Source: Pseudomonas putida (GTDB lineage Bacteria > Pseudomonadota > Gammaproteobacteria > Pseudomonadales > Pseudomonadaceae). Taken from it: DNA of 64,000 bases. Position 1 is the stretch's first letter. Every line of letters starts with the position of its first letter. The stretch is taken from the NCBI RefSeq assembly GCF_028682395.1, contig NZ_JANHLC010000004.1, forward strand, positions 124,001 to 188,000, read 5' to 3'. Positions 57,516 to 64,000 of the stretch are shown piece by piece. The position numbers and the translations under genes are program-made. Below the pieces are notes generated by a model that searched no databases, had not been told where the DNA came from, and saw nothing but the letters and a program-made list of their open reading frames with translations.

Positions 57516-59297
57516 ATGAGCAATCCGAGTCTGTTGCGCGCGCCAACGCCAACGCAGTTGAGCCTGAGCTTCTGCGATGCAACTCCGCGCGACCTGAAGC
57601 GCTGGATCGCCAGCCTGCCCAAGGCCAACCTCGGTGAAACTGCGCGCCAGCTCTACCAGGGCCTGGTGGAACTCAACCAACTCATTACCCCGAGTGAAAA
57701 CCGCCTGCAACTCCTGGAGCTGCTGCGGCCCGAGGTGTATTACGTCTGCAAGCACCTGGAACGGCACTTCCTCAGCCAGGCGATCGTCCTGGACGAACGC
57801 CCGCGCAAGGTCGCCAACCTCTGCCAGGCCCTGCAGAACCACCTGGCCATCGGCTACAAGCAACTGGTCATTCGCAACGCCCCACGTTTTAGCAAAGAGC
57901 ACGCTACGCTCCTGACCATCGCCCTGCAGCGTGCCCTGCACAGCCTCAATGGCCCGCTGATCCGCGCCAGCCAGCTCTATTGCCCCGTGCCTGAAGGGCT
58001 ATGGCTGGAGCTGCACCAGCTCTACCAGATCGCCTGCCAATTCCAATTGCAAAACAGCCAGGTCGTCGACGAACTGGCCAGCCAGACCCACAGCCTGAGC
58101 ATCGAGCAGACCTATATCGTCGCCCTGCTGCTGGGCTGCTCGCGCTGCAACCAGATGCGCCAGCACAATATTGCCCGGCTCGCCGAAGTGCTCGAACCCT
58201 GGAGCGCACAGGTCAAGCTGCAGAGCGCGACACTGGCGTCTAGCCTCTTCGCCATCGCGCCCAATGTCGATGCACCGCCGCGCTATACCTCGCTGTACAG
58301 CGCCGAGCAACTGCCGGATCTCGTGGGCATCAACCCCGGGGCGCTGGTCGATGCCATCAAGGAACATCTCGCACTGCCTCCCGAAGAACAGGCCCATTCG
58401 CGCCTGCAAGTACCTTCGGGGCTGAGCATCGATGTGCTTCAGCACCTCGCAGCCGCCTGGGGCGAGGCCGCCGAGCGGACCTTTCAGCGCACGCCCGGAC
58501 AAGGCAGCCTGACCCTGTGTATCGGCATGAGCGCCCTGCACTTCTATATGAGCGGGCAGAAGTCCTTCAGCGACATTCTTAAATGCCCGACCCTGGACAA
58601 GCCTGCGCACTTCACCGCGCAAATGGCCAGCAGTGCCGAGCGCGATGCCTGGAACCATGCGTTCGACGCCCAGCGCCATGGCAGCGCCGACAACATGCTG
58701 CCGTACGAAGAAATCCAGTATCACCCGGTCGATGAAGGCAACGAACGGCTGTCAGACAGCAATCAGGACTTCCCGACCTATTCCCTGCAGATCATCAACC
58801 ACAGTCCTGGCGGTTACTGCCTGGCCTGGCCCAAGGAGGTTCCCGGGCAACTGCAGGCTGGCGAACTGGTCGGCATCCAGGACCCGACATCCAAGGGCTG
58901 GAGCGTCGCCGTGGTTCGCTGGATACGCCAGGTCCGCAGTGGCGGCACCCAGATGGGTACCGAGCTGGTCGCCCCCCATGCCCAACCGTGCGGCCTGCGC
59001 CAGGTGCGCTCCGGCACGGACCAGGGACCGTACCTGCGCGCCCTGCTGCTGCCGCAAATCAGCGCGATTGATATCCCGGCCACGCTACTCACCCCGCGCC
59101 TGCCTTTTCAGGAAGGCAACAAGGTCATCATCAATACCAATGGGGACGAGACTCGGGCCGCCCTGATCAAACGCCTGACCAGCACCGGCAGCTTCAATCA
59201 GTTCGAGTACCGTACCCTGGAAACGCCCAAGCAGCAGCCCGAGCCAACTGCCGGCGGGCCCGAGGAAGACTTCGATTCGTTGTGGAAAGTGCTCTGA
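57516..59297 (+). CDS. PilZ-like domain-containing protein, candidate c-di-GMP-responsive
   Basis: I chose the ATG at 57516 (MSNPSLLRAPTPTQLSLSF), behind AAGGAG; the frame reaches 57492. The 593-residue protein has a large helical N-terminal region (to about residue 420) and a C-terminal PilZ-like beta-barrel. The second half of the c-di-GMP motif (N-x-S-x-x-G) is in INHSPGGYCLAW, but no R-x-x-x-R precedes it. The gene corresponds by order to the PA4958 type. The role is unknown; a degenerate c-di-GMP receptor is an inference. Confidence 0.82.
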   Translation: MSNPSLLRAPTPTQLSLSFCDATPRDLKRWIASLPKANLGETARQLYQGLVELNQLITPSENRLQLLELLRPEVYYVCKHLERHFLSQAIVLDERPRKVANLCQALQNHLAIGYKQLVIRNAPRFSKEHATLLTIALQRALHSLNGPLIRASQLYCPVPEGLWLELHQLYQIACQFQLQNSQVVDELASQTHSLSIEQTYIVALLLGCSRCNQMRQHNIARLAEVLEPWSAQVKLQSATLASSLFAIAPNVDAPPRYTSLYSAEQLPDLVGINPGALVDAIKEHLALPPEEQAHSRLQVPSGLSIDVLQHLAAAWGEAAERTFQRTPGQGSLTLCIGMSALHFYMSGQKSFSDILKCPTLDKPAHFTAQMASSAERDAWNHAFDAQRHGSADNMLPYEEIQYHPVDEGNERLSDSNQDFPTYSLQIINHSPGGYCLAWPKEVPGQLQAGELVGIQDPTSKGWSVAVVRWIRQVRSGGTQMGTELVAPHAQPCGLRQVRSGTDQGPYLRALLLPQISAIDIPATLLTPRLPFQEGNKVIINTNGDETRAALIKRLTSTGSFNQFEYRTLETPKQQPEPTAGGPEEDFDSLWKVL

Positions 59298-59308
59298 ACC
59301 ACTAGCAA

Positions 59309-59340
59309 TGCCCTTCGCACCCGCCTAGGTGCGAAGGGCA
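59309..59340. terminator. Bidirectional hairpin between the PilZ-like gene and serB
   Basis: A perfect 13-bp stem (59309-59321 with 59328-59340) has a 6-nt loop and lies between convergent genes. There is no T-run on either side. Confidence 0.7.
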
Positions 59341-59346
59341 CGCCCA

Positions 59347-60561
59347 TCAGATCTGCCCGTCGCGGTCGCGAAAGCCAAGCAGGTAGAGAATGCCGTCCAG
59401 CCCCAGCGTCGAAATCGCCTGCTTGGCCGACTGCTTGACCAGGGGCTTGGCACGAAAGGCCACACCCAGCCCGGCAATCCCCAGCATGGGCAGGTCATTG
59501 GCGCCATCGCCTACGGCAATCGTCTGCTCCAGCCGCAAACCTTCCTTGTTCGCCAGTTCACGCAGCAGATCCGCCTTGCGCTGGGCATCGACAATCGGCT
59601 CGATGGCCACGCCGGTCACCTTGCCATCGACCACTTCCAGTTCGTTGGCGAACACATAGTCGATACCCAGCTTGGCCTGCAATTGCTTGGCGAAGTAGGT
59701 AAAACCGCCGGAAAGAATGGCGGTCTTGTAACCCAGGCGCTTGAGTTCGGCGAACAGGGTTTCAGCGCCCTCGGTCAGGCGCAGCGAGGCACCGATCGAA
59801 TCCAGCACATTCACATCCAGCCCTTTGAGCAGCGCCAGGCGCTCCTTGAAGCTCGCCCGGAAATCCAGTTCGCCGGCCATGGCCCGCTCGGTGATTTCCG
59901 CAACTCGATCACCGACCCCGGCAGCCTTGGCCAATTCGTCGATCACTTCGGCTTCGATCAGGGTCGAATCCATATCGAACACCGCCAGGCGTCGGTTGCG
60001 GCGAAACAGCGAATCTTCCTGGAAGGCGATATCGACATTGAGCTCCTGGGCCACGCTCAGAAACTCGGCCCGCAGCGCCTGCGGGTCGGCCGGCTCGCCA
60101 CGTACGGAAAACTCGATGCAGCCCTTGCCCTGATCCGCTGGCGTATCCAGGGGCATGCGCCCGGAGAGACGGTCGATATGGTCGATGTTCAACGCATATT
60201 TGGCGGTGATCGAGCTGACCCGCTGCAATTGCTCGGCCGTGACCTTACGGGTCAGCAGGGTGACGATGTGGCGCGTCTTGCCCTGGCCATTGACCCAACT
60301 CTGGTAGTCCTCTTCCGAGACCGGAGTAAAACGTACCTGCTGGTCCAGCTTGTAGGCCGTAAAGAGGATGTCCTTGAGCACCGAAGAAGCCTGCTCGGTG
60401 CTCGGGATCTCGACCAGGATGCCGAACGACAGCGTGTCGTGGATCACCGCCTGGCCGATGTCGAGAATGTTCACACCACCCTGGGCCAGAACGCCGGTTA
60501 TGGCCGCAGTCAGACCGGGACGGTCTTCACCAGTGATGTTAATCAGGACGATTTCGCGCAA
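59347..60561 (-). CDS. serB: Phosphoserine phosphatase SerB
   Basis: SerB makes L-serine from phosphoserine, the last step of serine synthesis. The 404-residue protein has two ACT domains (about 3-90 and 95-175). An HAD phosphatase follows with Asp196 and Asp198 in FDMDSTLIEAEVIDE, and GDGANDLPML late in the sequence. It is divergent from the AhpA/YtjB-type gene, the pairing known in E. coli (serB-ytjB). Confidence 0.96.
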   Translation of the reverse strand: MREIVLINITGEDRPGLTAAITGVLAQGGVNILDIGQAVIHDTLSFGILVEIPSTEQASSVLKDILFTAYKLDQQVRFTPVSEEDYQSWVNGQGKTRHIVTLLTRKVTAEQLQRVSSITAKYALNIDHIDRLSGRMPLDTPADQGKGCIEFSVRGEPADPQALRAEFLSVAQELNVDIAFQEDSLFRRNRRLAVFDMDSTLIEAEVIDELAKAAGVGDRVAEITERAMAGELDFRASFKERLALLKGLDVNVLDSIGASLRLTEGAETLFAELKRLGYKTAILSGGFTYFAKQLQAKLGIDYVFANELEVVDGKVTGVAIEPIVDAQRKADLLRELANKEGLRLEQTIAVGDGANDLPMLGIAGLGVAFRAKPLVKQSAKQAISTLGLDGILYLLGFRDRDGQI

Positions 60562-60695
60562 GGCGCACCCCCGTTCGTGGAAAAAAACCGCATTCTACCC
60601 ACATTCAGTGACTATCGGGCACAGCCAACGCTTTGCCGGCCTAGGGCTGCTCGCTATACTGCGCGTCAACTTAACGGACAAAAGAGCCGCGCTCA

Positions 60696-62234
60696 GTGAA
60701 CCGGCCCACGCCAGTCAAAACCGACAACTTCTTCCTGCTGATCTTCCGGGCTTTGCGCCATCGCCGCGTACCGCTTGCCTTGCGCATTGCCAGCCATAAC
60801 GTGATCCTCGTCGCCCTGGCGCTGGTGATCTACGCGTGCGTCATGGGGCTGCAGTTCAAGCAGGCCATGCACGAGCAGGCCGATGCCCTGGGTCAGAGCC
60901 TGACCACCCAGACCGCGACCTCGGCCACTGAACTGCTGGTGTCCAATGACATCCTCAGCCTCAATGTACTGCTCAACAACCTGACCAAAAACCCGCTGGT
61001 GGCCCACGCCGCCATCTACAGCGTCGACAACCGCATCCTGGCCGAAGCCGGGCAGCGCCCGAAGAACGGCCTGCTGGGTGAAGTCGAAGGCCTGTACCAA
61101 ACCAAAATCACCTTCCAGGATGTCACCGCCGGGCACCTGCGCATCAGCCTGGACATGGCTCAGTTCCAGCAGCCGATGACCATCAGCCTGCAAAGCATGG
61201 GCATCCTCAGCGCCATTTTGCTGGCATTGGCCCTGGCTCTCAGCTTGCGCCTGGGGCGGCATATTTCCACGCCGCTGCTGCAACTGCGGGTCTGGCTGCG
61301 CGATATGGACGAGCACACCCCGGCCGTCCAGCGCCAGGATGAAATCGGCGATCTGGCGCGCCAGCTCCAGGCCCGCCTGGTCCCCGAGCAGCCTGAAGCC
61401 GAATCCGCGCACGATTACGACGAGCCCGACTACGTCGAAGAAGAACCCGCCCAGCCGACCTTCCAGATGCGCAACCTGCGCGACCCGGACTTCGACGAGG
61501 CGCCGGCGATGCCGCCTGCCAAGGCCGCGCCACGTCATCTGGTGAGCGCCGAGGAAGACGAGCCGGACGACGAAGACCCCTTCGCCGACCTGCGCGACGC
61601 CAGCGCCAATGCGCCAGCCACACGAACGCAACCGCACGTGCAGGAACCGTCGCAGCCACAGCACAGCGCCGTCCTCGCAGTACAACTGGGTGCCCAGGAA
61701 CAGCTGCGTCGTCTGCCGCGCACGCGCCTGCTGGAACTGTTGCAACGCTATCGCGACTGCCTCGACCAGGCGGCCTCCCTGTATCAGAGCGAACTGCACA
61801 CGCTGAATGACGGCAGCACGCTGATGCTCTTCCATAGCGAAGACAGCGGCGACGATTACCTGACCAATGCCATCTGCTGCGGCGAGCTGCTTCGCGCCCT
61901 CGGCCATGCGCTGCAGATCGAAGTCGCCGACAGCGGCATCACCCTGCAATTGCAACTGGGCCTGACCCTCGGCGAAGACCTGTTCGGCCTGAGCCAGATC
62001 GACCTGCTGCTGACCGAAACCGCCCAGGATGCCCTGGCGCTCTCCCAGCACAGCCGCAATCTGCTGTTGGTGGAGCGTCGGATCAGCGACGATGCCTTGA
62101 TCCGCCAGCGTGCCCGCATCCGCCCAATTGCCAGCCCGGAAGGCGCCTGCTGCGTCGAGCGCCTGATGGAACCTTACCCATCGATGTTGGAGCGCCAGTT
62201 GGCCCGCATGCACGATACCCGGGCCAAAAACTGA
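60696..62234 (+). CDS. AhpA/YtjB-family membrane protein with HAMP and cyclase-like C-terminus
   Basis: The start is a GTG at 60696 with AAGAG upstream. The 512-residue protein has a membrane segment at about 32-51, a periplasmic part to about 160, a second segment at about 165-186 and a HAMP-like stretch (187-235). An acidic linker (230-320) and a C-terminal domain follow. This last part reads like a class III nucleotidyl cyclase fold: LLELLQRYRD, then HTLNDGSTLMLFHS with Asp372, then LQLGLTLGEDLF. The first metal Asp seems lost. The E. coli relative is much shorter. Function is unknown. Confidence 0.85.
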   Translation: MNRPTPVKTDNFFLLIFRALRHRRVPLALRIASHNVILVALALVIYACVMGLQFKQAMHEQADALGQSLTTQTATSATELLVSNDILSLNVLLNNLTKNPLVAHAAIYSVDNRILAEAGQRPKNGLLGEVEGLYQTKITFQDVTAGHLRISLDMAQFQQPMTISLQSMGILSAILLALALALSLRLGRHISTPLLQLRVWLRDMDEHTPAVQRQDEIGDLARQLQARLVPEQPEAESAHDYDEPDYVEEEPAQPTFQMRNLRDPDFDEAPAMPPAKAAPRHLVSAEEDEPDDEDPFADLRDASANAPATRTQPHVQEPSQPQHSAVLAVQLGAQEQLRRLPRTRLLELLQRYRDCLDQAASLYQSELHTLNDGSTLMLFHSEDSGDDYLTNAICCGELLRALGHALQIEVADSGITLQLQLGLTLGEDLFGLSQIDLLLTETAQDALALSQHSRNLLLVERRISDDALIRQRARIRPIASPEGACCVERLMEPYPSMLERQLARMHDTRAKN

Positions 62235-62260
62235 GGCGCGGCGGCCAGGCTTGGTTCGAC

Positions 62261-62302
62261 AGACAATAAAAAGCCCGCTCAATAGCGGGCTTTTTATTGT
62301 CT
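62261..62302. terminator. Bidirectional terminator between the AhpA-type gene and the PqiC-like gene
   Basis: A perfect 19-bp stem (62261-62279 with 62284-62302) has a CAAT loop, a GCCCGCT core and A/T-rich flanks that give T-runs on both strands. Confidence 0.95.
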
Positions 62303-62313
62303 GTCACCGCTGA

Positions 62314-63027
62314 TCAGAAGCGAAACACTTCCATATCGGTACGGATCGGCGCAGCCATCGGGATCTTGGGTTTCTGCGGCGCAGCCTGGCGGGCAGGCGC
62401 CGGGGCGTTTTTGCGTGGAGCATCCTCGACCAGCGGCGGCTGGTTGGCCAGGGGCTTGAGGGCCACGCTCAACTGCTCGGCCAGGCGCTGCAATAGCTCG
62501 CCCTGGGCCTGAACCTGATCCGCCGAGCTACCGGAGTGCTGCTGTTCCAGGTGTACGATGCGGTTATCACGGACCTTGCCACGCCGGTCCAGCAAGCGCC
62601 ACTGAGCATCGAGAATCGCCGGCTGCGATACCCCGGAATCCAGGCGGGTAATGGTCAACAGGACCTGTACGTCCTCGGCAAAACCTGCCGGGGCCGGTGA
62701 CAGCACCACTCGCTGGCTGTCCAGGCGCCAGGCCAGCTGGCGCACCAGCAGTTGGTTGATATCGGAAGACAGGCTACCGGCCCAACGGCCGTCGGTCGCG
62801 GCAGTCAGGCTGCCATCATCCTGGCGTTGCAGCAGTGTTTCGCGTTGCAGGTAGTCCGCCAGGGAAATCGGCCCGAGCACCACCGCCATGCCGGCGCTTT
62901 GGGTCGGCTGGCCAGGTTTGCCGCTGTCCAGTTGGTACAGGGACACCGGCTGGTGAACGCTACACCCTGCCAACCCGAGTACACCGGTCAGCAGAGCAAT
63001 AAAAGGAAGGCGCAGAGCAATCATCAT
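62314..63027 (-). CDS. PqiC-like ABC-type transport auxiliary lipoprotein
   Basis: The ATG at 63027 gives a lipoprotein signal with lipobox LGLAGC (Cys near residue 23). The mature part begins SVHQPVSLYQLD, the LYQLD opening seen in PqiC/YmbA lipoproteins. GISLAD-like GPISLADYLQRETL and a proline-rich C-terminus follow. Such proteins serve outer-membrane lipid transport with PqiAB/MCE partners. Those partners are not in this window up to the parC edge. Confidence 0.85.
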   Translation of the reverse strand: MMIALRLPFIALLTGVLGLAGCSVHQPVSLYQLDSGKPGQPTQSAGMAVVLGPISLADYLQRETLLQRQDDGSLTAATDGRWAGSLSSDINQLLVRQLAWRLDSQRVVLSPAPAGFAEDVQVLLTITRLDSGVSQPAILDAQWRLLDRRGKVRDNRIVHLEQQHSGSSADQVQAQGELLQRLAEQLSVALKPLANQPPLVEDAPRKNAPAPARQAAPQKPKIPMAAPIRTDMEVFRF

Positions 63028-63160
63028 CCCATCCAGGTGGCGGCCATCAGGCAAGCCACAGTGTGATACGCAAAAAAATCAGTCGAGCACCCAGCCACGC
63101 CGGTCTCGAAAGCGCCTATATCATCCGTGAATCTGCGCCATGACTCCAGCGCCGCAGCGT

Positions 63161-63186
63161 CGATCTACGCTTGAAAGCGCAGATCG
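63161..63186 (-). terminator. Hairpin past parC
   Basis: CGATCT (63161-63166) pairs with AGATCG (63181-63186), enclosing CGCTT/AAGCG with one mismatch. It lies 16 nt after the parC stop, without a T-run, so the call is tentative. Confidence 0.4.
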
Positions 63187-63201
63187 AGCGCTCTGCAACG
63201 G

Positions 63202-64000
63202 CTAATCGAGATTCTCTACCAACAGCGCATCGACCCGCTGGAAACCTCGCGGCAGCTTGTTGCCACGCCGCCCTCGCTCGCCCTTGTAGTGCTCCAGATC
63301 GTCGGCCTTGAGCGACAAGGTACGCTTGCCCGCCTGCAACACCAGGGTCGCATTGTTCGGGATCACCGCAATATCGGTCACATACTCCTCGCGACTGGCG
63401 ACCCGCTCGCCGGGAATACCGATGATCTTGTTGCCCTTGCCCTTGCCCAACTGCGGCAGGTCGCTGATTTTGAAGATCAGCAGGCGCCCTTCGGTGGTCA
63501 CTGCTGCCAGCCAGTTCTCCTCACGATTGCTGACTGGTCTGGGCAACATCACCTTCGAACCATTGGGCAGGCTCAATAGCGCCTTGCCGGCCTTGTTCTT
63601 GGCCTGCAAGTCCTCGCCCTTGACCACGAAACCATAGCCGGCATCGGAAGCGATGACATACAACGCATCGTCCTCGGGCAGCAATACGCACTCGAAGGTC
63701 GCGCCCGGGGGCGGCGTGAGGCGGCCGGTCAACGGCTCGCCCTGGCCACGGGCCGATGGCAACGTATGCGCCGCCACCGAATAACTGCGCCCGGTGGAAT
63801 CGATAAACACCGCAAATTGATTGGAGCGCCCGGCCGCAGCGGTCTTGAAGCCATCGCCGGCCTTGTAGGACAAACCAGTGGCATCAATTTCATGGCCCTT
63901 GGCCGAACGAACCCAGCCTTTCTCCGACAAGACGACCGTGATCTTCTCGTTGGGCAGCAGCTCGGTTTCCGTCAGGGCCTTGGCTTCCGCACGCTCGACA
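63202..64000 (-). CDS. parC: DNA topoisomerase IV subunit A, 3' part (5' end outside the window)
   Basis: The last 265 residues of ParC run off the right end of the window. They belong to the C-terminal beta-pinwheel that binds DNA: the strand repeats KITVVLSEKGWVRSAKGHEID, SYSVAAHTLPSARGQGEPLTGRL and VIASDAGYGFVVKGEDL are typical. The active-site tyrosine lies upstream. The stop is TAG at 63204-63202. The partner parE is not in view. Confidence 0.93.
   Translation of the reverse strand, partial: VERAEAKALTETELLPNEKITVVLSEKGWVRSAKGHEIDATGLSYKAGDGFKTAAAGRSNQFAVFIDSTGRSYSVAAHTLPSARGQGEPLTGRLTPPPGATFECVLLPEDDALYVIASDAGYGFVVKGEDLQAKNKAGKALLSLPNGSKVMLPRPVSNREENWLAAVTTEGRLLIFKISDLPQLGKGKGNKIIGIPGERVASREEYVTDIAVIPNNATLVLQAGKRTLSLKADDLEHYKGERGRRGNKLPRGFQRVDALLVENLD

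Overview
This 64 kb window is bacterial chromosome from a Pseudomonas, most likely of the fluorescens/putida side of the genus. The evidence is the gene content and order (dnaB-rplI-rpsR-rpsF, rlmB-rnr, purA-hisZ-hflCK-hflX-hfq-miaA-mutL-amiB-tsaE-nnrD, queG, orn, rsgA, motAB, psd, serB, parC), an azurin gene with all copper ligands, a two-gene amaAB lysine branch, and strong GC bias at third codon positions. From memory, the order closely follows the P. aeruginosa PAO1 stretch PA4909-PA4964, with local differences. I see no prophage, insertion sequence, CRISPR array or rRNA operon. The window is almost entirely core genome.

Layout. 1-650 is a non-coding stretch rich in DnaA-box-like sequences, with an imperfect duplicated module. 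719-5802 (minus) is a branched-chain-type amino-acid ABC transporter, livKHMGF, preceded by a very good sigma-54 promoter and a phased array of GGTTGC motifs. 6167-10067 holds amaB-amaA (pipecolate/lysine catabolism) with a divergent LysR regulator. 10202-12247 is the NAD salvage pair pncB-nadE, followed by azurin (minus), a LOG-family hydrolase and a small charged protein.

14148-20893 (minus) is an operon of two transglutaminase-like proteins and an ATP-grasp/alpha-E fusion. It is widely conserved but functionally unassigned, and is the best candidate for an undescribed pathway. 21133-30730 (minus) carries a YgiQ radical-SAM protein, dnaB, the S6/S18/L9 ribosomal genes, rlmB and rnr. Two identical tRNA-Leu(CAG) units follow, each with its own promoter and terminator. 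Then come an iron ABC transporter hitAB without an ATPase gene, and a chemoreceptor.

36212-48465 (minus) runs purA, hisZ, hflC, hflK, hflX, hfq, miaA, mutL, amiB, tsaE and nnrD, many of them overlapping by 1-13 nt. 48529-64000 holds queG, a TRIC-type channel, orn, rsgA, motAB (with a clear FliA promoter), an HDOD protein, rhodanese rhdA, psd, a PilZ-like protein, serB, an AhpA/YtjB-family protein with a cyclase-like C-terminus, a PqiC-like lipoprotein and the 3' end of parC.

The genes mostly serve housekeeping: translation and RNA quality control (rpsF, rpsR, rplI, rlmB, rnr, orn, rsgA, hfq, miaA, queG), membrane proteolysis (hflKC), mismatch repair, cell-wall hydrolysis, NAD and purine metabolism, and motility. 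Start codons were chosen by Shine-Dalgarno position. Several genes start with GTG or TTG.
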